Of a stretch of 64,000 nt of DNA, positions 43,045 through 51,763 are shown in pieces. Origin of the DNA: Metabacillus bambusae (GTDB lineage Bacteria; Bacillota; Bacilli; Bacillales; Bacillaceae). The notes beneath the pieces were generated by a model. The model was not told the origin of the DNA. It made no database searches and saw nothing but the letters and a program-made list of their open reading frames with translations. The DNA lies in NCBI RefSeq assembly GCF_017497975.1, contig NZ_JAGDEL010000005.1, positions 62,001-126,000 on the forward strand, given 5' to 3'. The position numbers and the translations under genes are program-made. The stretch's first letter is position 1, and every line of letters begins with the position of its first letter.

Positions 43045-45420
43045 TTATTTAAAAATCATCACCTTCCCAACCGTACCATCTTCACTCTCTCCAACCACAC
43101 GGAATTTCAATCCTGTATTTGGTACATTTCGTCCAGCATCGACAAGACCTTTGTTACTGTAGTCGGCACCATCATCAAATAACGGATTGCTCTGTGTAAA
43201 GTTATCCTTTAATGTTAAGCCATTGATACTTGAGTAATCTAAGAACATTTTACTTGATTTAGCAAGGCTAAAGGCGGCATCATTTAATTGATAACGAGCC
43301 GAGGCAACCGTACCGTCACTCCAATAGTTTGTATGCTGATCAGCATCGACAAGACCTAGAAAGCCCTCACCTGGATGAATACCTGTCCAGTTATTATCAT
43401 AGGAATTGTCTACATACCAAACAACTAAGCCTGGATCAAAGCTCATTAGGCTAGCACCACGGCGAATATGTGCTAAGCCAGCATCCACATCATTATGAGA
43501 TCTCCATTCTAATAAATAATAGTTTTCGGAAGAGAATGTTCCTTCATCCTTCTTAAAGCCTGCAAATGTAAAGACAGAATCTCCTTCAGCATTATCAGCT
43601 ACTAGCGTTGTACCATCAGCCTTTATCACAATATTATCAACATAGAAGCCTGGCATCGCCACTGCTACATCTGTCCAATAGTTAAATTTCACTTCAATAT
43701 TTTTCCCTTTATATGCGGAAAGATCAAAGCTAGCATCGACCCAACCATTAGAATTCCCTGTAATTCCATGCCCTGGATTTTGTTCATATGGATTTTCAGT
43801 TGTTGTGATGTTTCCAGAAATAGCCGTCCATTCATTAGAACCTGCCTCTTTTACTTGAACAGATGCATAATCCCAATCTGCCTCAATGTCATACCATGTT
43901 TTAAATGTAAGTTCAGCACTTGTTGCACTTGTTAAATCAACAGTTGTAGTCATCGAATGATCCAGCTCATCACCACTACCACTAAAATACTCAAACTGCC
44001 CACTAGCTGGCGTGTTTACAATCGTCTTTTTATCAGGAAGATTTACTCTTACTGCATCTTGATTTGTTCCCTTTGTAACAGCTTCATCTAGTAAAATTGT
44101 TGTCCCTTCACTTGTTACATCGGCTCCATCTATCGTCGTTCCCGTTAACCAGTTACCACCATGTGCTGCCTGTAGGAATTCTTTTGCATATGGACTAAAA
44201 CCAGTTGGTTCCGTTCCAGGAATTTTCCCTGCCCAGCTACCCGCTGACATAATTGACCAGTATTCAACAGGCTCACCTGCACCACTATAGATTGTGTCAT
44301 ATTCATCTGGAAGGCCTAAATCATGGCCATATTCATGTGCGAACACACCGGCTGCACCATCTTCAGGTTCAATTGTATAATCCCAAGCACCTAACAAACC
44401 ACCGAAGCGATCACTATCAGACGTTGCATTTGGAACAGCAACAGGACCCGTACTTAGCTTAGATCGATGGGACCAAATTGCATCACCAGCGAGCTTCCCG
44501 CCCCCAGCCTCTTCACCAACACCAGCATGAATTACCATTAAATGGTCAATGATTCCGTCTGGCTCTGCATACACTCCATCTCCATCATAATCATCGCGAT
44601 CCCATTGATCGTATTCTGTTAAATTTACATTAGGATCTGCTGATGCTTTTTTCAGTGCTTCATAAACTAATTCACGAGGTCGTGCATCATTGCCGTCAGG
44701 CGCAGGATCATTTCCTCCATAATAGCTTGCAGGATGTTCGGCCGTATACCAGCCAGCTACCTGTCCTTCAACTGTATAGCTATCACCTGATTGCTTCTCA
44801 TAGTACTGCTTCATTGAGACAAGGCTTTCTCCATTTGGACCTTCATAGCCATCTTCACCAAAGATCATACTCTCAAAGTGCTCAAGTGGATAATCCCCAT
44901 AAAACATATCTGTTTCTTCTTTTGTAATTGATCCTTGCTGATAGTCAGAAAAATCAATAGCAAGCACAAGAACTTTATCCTCACGAACAGCTCCTGTGTA
45001 ATTCTCTTGTTCAACTGAATCAACCTTATTATTCTTTGCTTGTCCAAGCTTGTTTCCATTGCCATTTTTTAAGCTTTGATTAGTGGGCTCATCAGAACCT
45101 TCTAGTTTCTCAATTGGCTTTGGCAGCTTATCTTTAGTTGAACCTACCTTATTTTTCCCTTTAAGATACTCCTGCAAGGCCTTTTCAGCTTGTGCTTGAG
45201 TTGCTTTTTTAGAAAGCTTCCCTTGCTTTTTAAGCATCTCTATTAATCTCTCATCATTTGCAATACCTAAATCAGTAGTTACACCAAGAGATGGTGCCGT
45301 CACTTCTTTCAAAGCTGTTTCAGCAACTACTTTCTGTGCAGGCGACAAGACCCCTAGCGCAAATGTGCTTAGCCCAAGTGCCATTGCCATAGCAGTTTTT
45401 ATTACTTTCCCCTTCTTCAA
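43045..45420 (-). CDS. inhA: Immune inhibitor A, M6 family secreted metalloprotease
   Basis: The protein of about 791 residues has a signal peptide (KVIKTAMAMALGLSTFALGV) and a propeptide with LIEMLKKQGKLSKKATQAQA. The M6 catalytic domain has the zinc site FAHEYGHDLGLPDEYD and the downstream YWSIMSAGSW Met-turn. A MAM/jelly-roll-like domain and a C-terminal domain (SFDPGLVVWYVDNSYD, HPGEGFLGLVDAD) follow. Length and domain order match InhA of the B. cereus group, which degrades host proteins and cleaves other exported proteins. TTG 45420 has GGGGAG 6 nt upstream and gives a proper signal peptide; the frame is open to 45480. Its role in a possibly non-pathogenic host is unknown. Confidence 0.93.
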   Translation of the reverse strand: MKKGKVIKTAMAMALGLSTFALGVLSPAQKVVAETALKEVTAPSLGVTTDLGIANDERLIEMLKKQGKLSKKATQAQAEKALQEYLKGKNKVGSTKDKLPKPIEKLEGSDEPTNQSLKNGNGNKLGQAKNNKVDSVEQENYTGAVREDKVLVLAIDFSDYQQGSITKEETDMFYGDYPLEHFESMIFGEDGYEGPNGESLVSMKQYYEKQSGDSYTVEGQVAGWYTAEHPASYYGGNDPAPDGNDARPRELVYEALKKASADPNVNLTEYDQWDRDDYDGDGVYAEPDGIIDHLMVIHAGVGEEAGGGKLAGDAIWSHRSKLSTGPVAVPNATSDSDRFGGLLGAWDYTIEPEDGAAGVFAHEYGHDLGLPDEYDTIYSGAGEPVEYWSIMSAGSWAGKIPGTEPTGFSPYAKEFLQAAHGGNWLTGTTIDGADVTSEGTTILLDEAVTKGTNQDAVRVNLPDKKTIVNTPASGQFEYFSGSGDELDHSMTTTVDLTSATSAELTFKTWYDIEADWDYASVQVKEAGSNEWTAISGNITTTENPYEQNPGHGITGNSNGWVDASFDLSAYKGKNIEVKFNYWTDVAVAMPGFYVDNIVIKADGTTLVADNAEGDSVFTFAGFKKDEGTFSSENYYLLEWRSHNDVDAGLAHIRRGASLMSFDPGLVVWYVDNSYDNNWTGIHPGEGFLGLVDADQHTNYWSDGTVASARYQLNDAAFSLAKSSKMFLDYSSINGLTLKDNFTQSNPLFDDGADYSNKGLVDAGRNVPNTGLKFRVVGESEDGTVGKVMIFK

Positions 45421-45866
45421 CCCAATCTCCCCTTTATTAGAAAATCGTTTATGTTTCCTGACTAAATCATTTCGTCCCACGAAATAAATACTCCTTTTCG
45501 AAACGAGAAAATGAAGTAAAAGTCCTTATTCATTCTATTAGAATAGTACTTTCGATGAAGAGAATTCGGTCACAAATTGTTGGAATAAGGGGAAATTATT
45601 ATTTCAGGCTATTTATTCAGGTTGATATTTAGCTATCTTCTTTTAACTATCCCTATAAATCATGCTAAATCACCTATAAAAAACCAAAACTATCATTATT
45701 TCCAAAGAATTATTCACAATATTTCTAGTTTATCTCCCCTTTAAATCTTATCTAGACAAATATCGCCATAGATTATTCTACAAAAATTCCGCTAAAGCAA
45801 CATTTAGTTGAGAATTTTCAGGGAAAAGAATACTTCACGGAATACACAGATACACCAAACCCAAAA

Positions 45867-45899
45867 TTCGACAAATTCCGGGTGGTGACAGGCACCACC
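45867..45899 (+). repeat. REP-like repeat, GGTGGTGACAGGCACC family
   Basis: TTCGACAAATTCCGGGTGG then TGACAGGCACCACC. The core GGTGGTGACAGGCACCACC is an imperfect palindrome. Four other copies lie at 50928, 54163, 54859 and 54910. The remaining 45421-45866 region, upstream of inhA, shows nothing else I can name. Confidence 0.88.
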
Positions 45900-45940
45900 C
45901 CCCTTCTGTAAGATAGTAACTAGATAGGGAGGGAACAAAA

Positions 45941-46609
45941 ATGAACATCCTATACATAGAAGACGATAAAGAAATCGGGCAATGGGTTCAAAACGACTTA
46001 ATATCAAAAGGATTCGATGTCACCTGGCTAACCTCTGGTATCAATTTGCCAACAAGCTTTGCTGAATTTAATCTTGTTATTTTAGATGTGATGCTTCCTG
46101 GGTTAGATGGGTTTTCACTTGGAAGAAGAATTAAAAAGGGAAATCCTGAGCTCCCAATTATTATGGTTTCGGCAAGGTCATCGCTTGAGGATAAATTAGA
46201 AGGACTCGAATTTGCGGATGATTATGTTACAAAGCCGTTTCATCCAGAGGAGCTTGCGAAGCGGGTTGAGATTTTATTGCGAAGGTTTGATCGCAGCTCA
46301 CCAGCAAAAAAACAGCTAAAGCATTTAGATATCGATCTAGCAAGCAATGTCATTATCAATACAACTACCGGTAAGGAAATCATCTTGACTGGCAAACAGC
46401 ATCAAATTTTTACATACTTTATGAGACATCTAAATCAAATTTTAACAAAGGAACAGCTCTATGAAGGTGTCTGGGAGGAACCCTATCTTGAAGGTGATAA
46501 GACCTTAATGGTTCATATTCGCTTCTTAAGAGAAAAGCTAGAACTAAACCCATCACAGCCAGAAATTATTGAAACAATCCGTGGGATTGGTTATCGGGTG
46601 AAGGCATGA
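45941..46609 (+). CDS. OmpR-family response regulator
   Basis: This 222-residue regulator has a receiver domain (MNILYIEDDKEIGQWVQNDL; phospho-acceptor Asp in NLVILDVMLPGLDG near residue 48; VSARS; DDYVTKPFHPEEL) and a winged helix (LTGKQHQIFTYFMRHLNQIL; VHIRFLREKLE; IETIRGIGYRVKA). GGGAGG lies 8 nt before the ATG. It overlaps the kinase gene by 4 nt. The pair sits near a lantibiotic-immunity-type ABC transporter (51764-54118) whose upstream region carries an 11-bp tandem direct repeat suitable for an OmpR-type protein; this target is inferred. Confidence 0.92.
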   Translation: MNILYIEDDKEIGQWVQNDLISKGFDVTWLTSGINLPTSFAEFNLVILDVMLPGLDGFSLGRRIKKGNPELPIIMVSARSSLEDKLEGLEFADDYVTKPFHPEELAKRVEILLRRFDRSSPAKKQLKHLDIDLASNVIINTTTGKEIILTGKQHQIFTYFMRHLNQILTKEQLYEGVWEEPYLEGDKTLMVHIRFLREKLELNPSQPEIIETIRGIGYRVKA

Positions 46610-47958
46610 AATGGGTGAAATCTTTACAGGTTAAATATTTAATGATCATTTTCATCGCAGTTATGATTATTCCATTTTCAGTTCCAGTTGTTTCATTGCT
46701 CGTATTTGTCCCACAAATTGCGATGGATGATCAAAAGGACACCTTCGAAGGCTTTAGCCAGCTAGAAGAATTGTGGCATGAGGAAGCGAAAAAACTAGCT
46801 GATCAATCTGATCCAACCATTAGCCGACACCTTCATGAACTACACAAAAAATACCCTGAATCGCAAATGTTCTGGGTCGACCGCTCAGGAAAAACGCGGG
46901 AAACATATGGTGACTTAGGTGACCTTCCTGACAAATGGACACCCTCTTACACGATTCAATTTATGAAGCAGCACTATGATGCAGATCCGTTTACTGTTGT
47001 CGCATTTCTCGGCGGTGATTCTACCAATGGGTTTATGGTCATCAAAGTCGACCGCACCCTACTAGAGCCACCTATTCAGCGGTTAGATGATCGTTATAGT
47101 TATCTTTATATGATCATTGTTATTTTCATCCTATTTTTATTTATTTTCCTATCCTGGCTGTTTTTCAAAGGAATCCATAAACGATTACTGCGTTTAACAA
47201 ATGCTATGCAGGATAGGAGTGAACTTGGCATCCCTCATACAATTGTCATATCAAAACTCGATGAAATCGGGCAGCTTGAAAAAAGCTTTAATCAGATGAT
47301 TACCGAATTAGAACAAAGTCGAAAACGGGAACAAGAGGAAGAAACACTTAGAAAGGATCTGATTGCAAATTTATCCCACGATCTCCGCACACCTCTTACA
47401 ACCATTCGTGCGCAGCTTTCGATTGTGAAGGAAGAGGTAAAGTCAATAAAGGGAAATGAAGCACTTGCATCAGTTGACCAGAAAATAGATTATCTTAGTG
47501 CTCTGATTGATAACTTGTTCTCATACACACTTTTATCAGCAGGGAAGTATCCATACCATCCGGTGCAAACAGATCTTAACCGATTGATCCGAAAAATAGC
47601 TGCTCAATGGTATCCAGTTTTGGAGCAGCAGCAATTTAAAATAGACATTGACACACATCAAGAACCAATCTATTGGACAATTGATCCTCAGTGGATGGAA
47701 CGATTAATCGAAAATCTCCTGCAAAATATCATTCGTCATGCAGCTGAAGGAAGGTATGTCGGCATTACCTTAAGCAAACAAGGGAATGGCGGGCAGCTTC
47801 TTATTCAGGACAAGGGAAATGGATTTAAGGAAAAAAGTGATAAGCAAGGTGCAGGGATTGGCCTTACAATTGTTGATCTTATGGTGAAAGAAATGGGGTT
47901 GACGTGGTCGATTGAGTCGAGTGAGGAAGGTACTGTTGTTAAGATTGTGGGGCCGTAG
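46606..47958 (+). CDS. Sensor histidine kinase
   Basis: The 450-residue kinase has a membrane helix (YLMIIFIAVMIIPFSVPVVS), an extracytoplasmic region of about 120 residues, and a second helix (LYMIIVIFILFLFIFLSWLF). HAMP follows, then HisKA with the phospho-His in LIANLSHDLRTPLTTIRAQL, and HATPase_c (NLLQNIIRHA; DKGNGFKE; GAGIGLTIVDLMV). It works with the regulator gene that overlaps it. Architecture is like kinases that control peptide-antibiotic resistance ABC transporters. The ligand is unknown. Confidence 0.92.
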   Translation: MKWVKSLQVKYLMIIFIAVMIIPFSVPVVSLLVFVPQIAMDDQKDTFEGFSQLEELWHEEAKKLADQSDPTISRHLHELHKKYPESQMFWVDRSGKTRETYGDLGDLPDKWTPSYTIQFMKQHYDADPFTVVAFLGGDSTNGFMVIKVDRTLLEPPIQRLDDRYSYLYMIIVIFILFLFIFLSWLFFKGIHKRLLRLTNAMQDRSELGIPHTIVISKLDEIGQLEKSFNQMITELEQSRKREQEEETLRKDLIANLSHDLRTPLTTIRAQLSIVKEEVKSIKGNEALASVDQKIDYLSALIDNLFSYTLLSAGKYPYHPVQTDLNRLIRKIAAQWYPVLEQQQFKIDIDTHQEPIYWTIDPQWMERLIENLLQNIIRHAAEGRYVGITLSKQGNGGQLLIQDKGNGFKEKSDKQGAGIGLTIVDLMVKEMGLTWSIESSEEGTVVKIVGP

Positions 47959-48158
47959 AATTTAAAGCGCACTATTACTTGAGAGAAGGAGCTAACAGGT
48001 TCCGTTACCTATAGCAAAACGTGAATTTGTAGCTGATAGTGTATAGTAAAATTCATATGACATTGGTACCGTTTTTCGATGCTTTTTGATTGTGAAAATA
48101 AATACCCCAATAACTTTTATAGTAAAATATTAGTATTTGCAAAAGGAGGCTCATTTTT

Positions 48159-48779
48159 ATGAATATTTTACTTTTAGGTGCAACTGGACGAGTTGGAAGT
48201 CAAATAGTTACTTATGCCCTGCATGACAGACATCATGTTACTGTATTAGTTCGTACTCCAGAGAAGATTCAAATAAATAATGAAAATTTAACCATTATTC
48301 AAGGGAATGTTTTAAATAAAGATGATATCGTACGTGCAATGCATGGGAGTGATGTAGTTATTAGTGCACTAAATACTGATGGCACAACCACTCTATCAGA
48401 AAGTATGCCACTTATTATCGAAGCAATGAAAAACGAAGGTATAAAACGAATAATAACTATAGGAACTGCAGGTATCCTGCAAAGTAGAACCACGCCAAAT
48501 TCTCTGCGTTATCAATCAAGTGAATCAAAGCGTAAGTCAACCCGCGCAGCGAAAGAACATCATAAAGTTTTCGATATGCTCAAACAATCAACCCTCGAAT
48601 GGACGATTGTCTGTCCTACGTACTTGCCGGATGGAGAAAGGGTAGGCAAATATCGAATAGACCGAAATTTTTTGCCGGAGGGTGGAGTTGAAATATCCGT
48701 ACCGGATACAGCAGAATTTACATTTAGACAGATAAAAACAAGCGATTATATAAAATCACGTGTAGGTATCGCCTACTAA
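48159..48779 (+). CDS. NAD(P)-binding SDR-like oxidoreductase
   Basis: This 206-residue atypical short-chain dehydrogenase (NAD(P)H-binding, NmrA-like) begins MNILLLGATGRVGSQIVTYA with the GATGxxG motif. It then has VLVRTPEKI and IIQGNVLNKDDIVRAMHGSD, and ends around WTIVCPTYLPDG. Such proteins reduce small molecules or serve as redox sensors (YwnB/AzoB-like). GGAGG lies about 10 nt upstream. It is a single gene with a strong terminator; no functional link to its neighbours is evident. Confidence 0.87.
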   Translation: MNILLLGATGRVGSQIVTYALHDRHHVTVLVRTPEKIQINNENLTIIQGNVLNKDDIVRAMHGSDVVISALNTDGTTTLSESMPLIIEAMKNEGIKRIITIGTAGILQSRTTPNSLRYQSSESKRKSTRAAKEHHKVFDMLKQSTLEWTIVCPTYLPDGERVGKYRIDRNFLPEGGVEISVPDTAEFTFRQIKTSDYIKSRVGIAY

Positions 48780-48794
48780 TAATATTATATCAAT

Positions 48795-48838
48795 AAAAAA
48801 TGACTATCAAATTAGTTTACAATTTGATAGTCATTTTT
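48795..48838. terminator. Bidirectional terminator
   Basis: AAAAATGACTATCAAATT pairs with AATTTGATAGTCATTTTT across 48796-48837. It serves the oxidoreductase gene and possibly the converging YknX-like gene. Confidence 0.9.
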
Positions 48839-48933
48839 GGTTACATTATTAATGTCTGCGATAGGGGACTGAACCCGTAAGTCAATAGCACTTCTCCCTA
48901 GTATATCCCCATAATAATCCTGCGAAAGAGCCC

Positions 48934-50202
48934 TTATTTCTCAATCAACCCAATTAAAAATGCTTCCCACTTATCACGCGTTGAGAACTCTTTAAAAGCA
49001 TCCTTTTTAATTCTTGTAGGCTTCATTTCGGTAACAAAATGAGCATTATTTTTTGGTACATTTTCTGGAGAAACCATCATGACTTCTTTCACTTCAACAC
49101 CTTTAGTAACTTCTTTGATTCCATTAAAGCCTAACCCGGTTTGTACCGTTTTTTTTGTGATGAGACCATTTCCATTTAATTGATAGACATAAGGTTTCTT
49201 GCCCTCCTGAATCACCTTTTCAGGAACTGTTAAGACACCGATTGCCTCTGCTGTCACAACTGAAACAGTTGCTTTTGCTCCTATGGCGATTGTTTCAGAC
49301 TGTTCGGTAAGATCCCCTTCAAATTGGTAGTGATTTTCTTTATTGACCTCTGGCTCTTTTGCTGGATAAGGATTGATTTTAGCAAGTGTTCCTTCAAGCT
49401 GCTTTTTCTCTCCATTAACATCAGCGGAAAACTTCATGCCCATTTCAGCTTTTTTAAATTGGGATTCTGTAAGCAATCCTTCTACAGAAAGGACATTGGA
49501 AACAATGGTGATGACTGGATTTCCAAGCTTTTCATTAACTTCTTTGACAATCCCATCTGATTCACTTACGATCATCGCTGTGCCACTTTGTTCATCGATC
49601 GTGTTTAATTGACTATCATACTTTTTCACTTCTTCTTCAAGCTTACTTTTTTCGAGCTCTTGTTTATAGATTTCTTGTTCAATTGCACTAACAATCATCT
49701 CGGAAGAAGCATTTTCATCGACTTCAATTTTCAATCCTCCCTCTAAACCCTCCTCTAGTGCAAAAACTTCTTCTACAGCTTCAGTTGGAGCTGGGATGCT
49801 AGCTTGATAATCTAGTAATGTGCTAATGTAATCGTCAATACCAGATATTTCTCCCTCAGCCTGTAGCTTTTCAGCTTCAAGTGTTTCCCTCAGCTTATCG
49901 AGTTCAGGAGTGATATACTCAAATAATGGTGTTCCTGCCGTTACGACATCACCTTCTTTAACAAGGAAACGTTGAAATTCTTTATCTATTTCATGAAAGT
50001 ATATTTTATATTCTTCTTGAGGCATCATAACGCCCTCTGTATCAAATGTTTCGACAACATCGTCTTTCGTAACACGTGTCCAATCTTCAACGTAAACAGT
50101 ATGCTGAACCTTGCTATCCTTTTTTGCAATTAAATACCCGTTTAAGGCAATAAACCCTAATGAAACAACCGTTAACGAAATGATAATCCACTTTTTCATC
50201 AC
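48934..50202 (-). CDS. YknX/HlyD-like efflux adaptor protein
   Basis: The 422-residue membrane-fusion-type adaptor has an N-terminal anchor (WIIISLTVVSLGFIALNGYL), a split lipoyl/biotinyl domain (FLVKEGDVVTAGTPLFEYIT and MIVSESDGIVKEVNEKLG), a coiled-coil hairpin between them (about 100-210), and beta-barrel and membrane-proximal domains (LTVPEKVIQEGKKPYVYQL). The gene overlaps the YIP1-type gene by 4 nt, recalling B. subtilis yknW-yknX. YknWXYZ protects against the SdpC toxin, but the yknY-yknZ ABC genes are missing here. Confidence 0.82.
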   Translation of the reverse strand: MMKKWIIISLTVVSLGFIALNGYLIAKKDSKVQHTVYVEDWTRVTKDDVVETFDTEGVMMPQEEYKIYFHEIDKEFQRFLVKEGDVVTAGTPLFEYITPELDKLRETLEAEKLQAEGEISGIDDYISTLLDYQASIPAPTEAVEEVFALEEGLEGGLKIEVDENASSEMIVSAIEQEIYKQELEKSKLEEEVKKYDSQLNTIDEQSGTAMIVSESDGIVKEVNEKLGNPVITIVSNVLSVEGLLTESQFKKAEMGMKFSADVNGEKKQLEGTLAKINPYPAKEPEVNKENHYQFEGDLTEQSETIAIGAKATVSVVTAEAIGVLTVPEKVIQEGKKPYVYQLNGNGLITKKTVQTGLGFNGIKEVTKGVEVKEVMMVSPENVPKNNAHFVTEMKPTRIKKDAFKEFSTRDKWEAFLIGLIEK

Positions 50203-50873
50203 AGCACCCTCCTCACGATAACGGGTACTTCTACATACGCCATCAATGCTGTTAACATCCAGATAATCAGATAAAATAAAACAATGACAGTGAGCGTTCC
50301 AAATTTATTTCTATCAGAAAGATTTTTTAAGTAATAGAAAAGAACTGAGATTGCTAGAAAGTGAAATAGAGTAATTGATCCGAAAAAATGCTGCCAAAAC
50401 TCATTTTTGAACAAATACTGGCTAATGACGCCAAATGAAAAGGGATTACTTACTTGATTCAAATCAAATAACACAAGAATTGGAACTGTAATAGCCTGTT
50501 CGAATAAGTGAATTGTAAACACAAACATCTGAACAATCACTGCTTTTAGGTAAGAAATATCAAGCATGATCCAGAAAAAAAGTGCAGCCAACCAAATAAA
50601 AAGAGTGGTATACAAAACGCTTGAAGCAAGTTTCCCACCGAACACTAACAGTTTACCTGCTTCAAACTCCGCTTTGTTTTGTTCCGTAATGGTCCCTGAG
50701 TATGTCTCGGCTCCAATTCCAAAATATGTACTTACCGCAATACTAATTAACGCTACTAGATAAAGTAATAACAATTTAGGAATGACACCTGTCATTGTTT
50801 CTGCTCTTTGTAATTGATAAAGACTGGTTCCTGGTTGGAAAAGTCCTTTCAGTATTTTCATTTCGTATGTCAT
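50199..50873 (-). CDS. YIP1-family membrane protein (YknW-like)
   Basis: The 224-residue protein has about five membrane helices (LLLLYLVALISIAVSTYFGI; VLYTTLFIWLAALFFWIMLD; VQMFVFTIHLFEQAITVPIL; FHFLAISVLFYYL; LTVIVLFYLIIWMLTALMAY), matching the Yip1 domain layout. In B. subtilis, YknW helps assemble the YknXYZ complex. It is co-transcribed and overlaps the adaptor gene. GGGG lies 7 nt before the ATG. Confidence 0.78.
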   Translation of the reverse strand: MTYEMKILKGLFQPGTSLYQLQRAETMTGVIPKLLLLYLVALISIAVSTYFGIGAETYSGTITEQNKAEFEAGKLLVFGGKLASSVLYTTLFIWLAALFFWIMLDISYLKAVIVQMFVFTIHLFEQAITVPILVLFDLNQVSNPFSFGVISQYLFKNEFWQHFFGSITLFHFLAISVLFYYLKNLSDRNKFGTLTVIVLFYLIIWMLTALMAYVEVPVIVRRVL

Positions 50874-50927
50874 TACCGTTCCCCTTTGTAGATATATTCC
50901 GTTGGTATTTTCATTCTAGCATTTTGC

Positions 50928-50955
50928 GTGCCTGTCACTACCCGAAATTTGTCGA
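50928..50955 (-). repeat. REP-like repeat, GGTGGTGACAGGCACC family (variant)
   Basis: GTGCCTGTCACTACCCGAAA and TTTGTCGA: the same unit as at 45867 but in the opposite orientation, with one change in the core. Confidence 0.8.
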
Positions 50956-51126
50956 TAATTGAAAATATTTTGATTAAGTTTTGACAACTGGTTATTGGTC
51001 GAAATACGCATGGTATTAAAGCTCCACTGCCCTCCTTGTATACCCAACAAAAGTATCGTATGTCACTGTGTCGAAATACTCACCCCGGCGTAACTAGATG
51101 AAATCTGTCTGACTAATTAGGAATGT

Positions 51127-51181
51127 AAAAAAGAAGTAACAGTCTAACCTCGTTTGAAGCTAAGAGTTACTTCTCTTTTCA
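51127..51181. other. Hairpin resembling the toxin-locus 3' stem (possible relic)
   Basis: AAAAAGAAGTAAC (approx. 51128-51140) and GTTACTTCTCTTTT (approx. 51168-51181) form a stem like those of the two antitoxin RNAs. No toxin frame or antisense promoter is associated. It may be a bidirectional terminator or the remains of a third locus. Otherwise 50956-51360 shows nothing I can name. Confidence 0.4.
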
Positions 51182-51364
51182 TCTAGAATAACTTTATCAA
51201 TATCTTCCCGAAAGAAGTAAGCCAACGTAGTATAGTACCTCTGTTGTTAAAACTTCGTCCCGACTGTAATGTCTTCTTAATCAAGCTTAACCTCTTCTCG
51301 TTTCGCTAAGACAAATCCTAATGTTTAATTGTGCCTTGCAAAGCCACAATCCCTCCGCTCCCTC

Positions 51365-51393
51365 TTGATAATTATGTATGAATTACTTATAAT
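51365..51393 (+). promoter_or_regulatory. Promoter of antitoxin RNA 2
   Basis: TTGATA (51365-51370), 17 bp, TATAAT (51388-51393), identical in hexamers and spacing to the promoter at 39767-39795. Confidence 0.75.
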
Positions 51394-51399
51394 TTAGTT

Positions 51400-51541
51400 A
51401 AGATAAAAAAGATCAGGTGAAGGATCCACCTGATCAGAACTTCGCAACTACATGCCGCAAATGAGCGGCAGCCTGGTTTATTGTAATTTAAAAAGAAGTA
51501 ACTACCTAAACTTGGCGAGAGGTTAGGCGGTTACTTCTTTT
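51400..51541 (+). ncRNA. Predicted antisense antitoxin RNA 2
   Basis: The RNA is predicted to start just after 51393 and end at the hairpin AAAAAGAAGTAAC (51490-51502) with GTTACTTCTTTTT (51529-51541). It contains TGCCGCAAATGAGCGGCA (51453-51470), which is also present at locus 1. It overlaps the toxin stop codon and toxin terminator by base complementarity, as in TxpA/RatA-type systems. Ends are predicted only. Confidence 0.6.
51405..51435 (-). terminator. Terminator of toxin mRNA 2
   Basis: GATCAGGTG (51411-51419) pairs perfectly with CACCTGATC (51427-51435). The minus-strand tail is TTTTTTATC. Confidence 0.8.
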
Positions 51542-51644
51542 TTCTATTGGTGACTACTGCAATTATAGCAACAAAAGCTGCTAAAGATGTTGCTAGAAAT
51601 ATACCGAATTGAAATAATATATTCAATACTTCATACGTCACCAT
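51531..51644 (-). CDS. Holin-like type I toxin 2 (37 residues)
   Basis: The frame encodes MVTYEVLNILFQFGIF, continuing as one membrane helix (LATSLAAFVAIIAVV) and ending TNRKKK. The V-T-Y-E start, single helix and basic tail are those of the putative holin-like toxin family. GAGGTGG lies close before the ATG. Together with the convergent antisense RNA it forms a type I toxin-antitoxin locus like that at 39.8-40.0 kb. Too short for standard gene calling. Toxicity is predicted from the family, not shown. Confidence 0.75.
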   Translation of the reverse strand: MVTYEVLNILFQFGIFLATSLAAFVAIIAVVTNRKKK

Positions 51645-51688
51645 TTACCACCTCACGAATATCTCCAATTACCAAATCCCTCCCAATT

Positions 51689-51710
51689 TTTAAACAAAAT
51701 TTAAACAAAA
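51689..51710 (+). promoter_or_regulatory. Tandem 11-bp direct repeat upstream of the ABC transporter
   Basis: TTTAAACAAAA occurs twice with no gap (51689-51699 and 51700-51710), 54 bp upstream of the ATPase start codon. OmpR-family regulators typically bind tandem direct repeats with one-helical-turn spacing, so this is a candidate operator for the regulator at 45941-46609. Confidence 0.5.
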
Positions 51711-51763
51711 CAACAACTCAATTTTAACTCTATCCCTCTAAGCTATAGATGAGGTGAAAAATA

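Noticed and set aside
39930-51644. Phage holins (the two short membrane ORFs)
   Set aside because: No lysis or phage genes are nearby, and each has a convergent antisense RNA promoter and terminator, which fits type I toxins.
51744-51749. TATAGA as -10 box for the ABC transporter
   Set aside because: It lies immediately before the RBS, so a transcript starting after it would lack the ribosome binding site.
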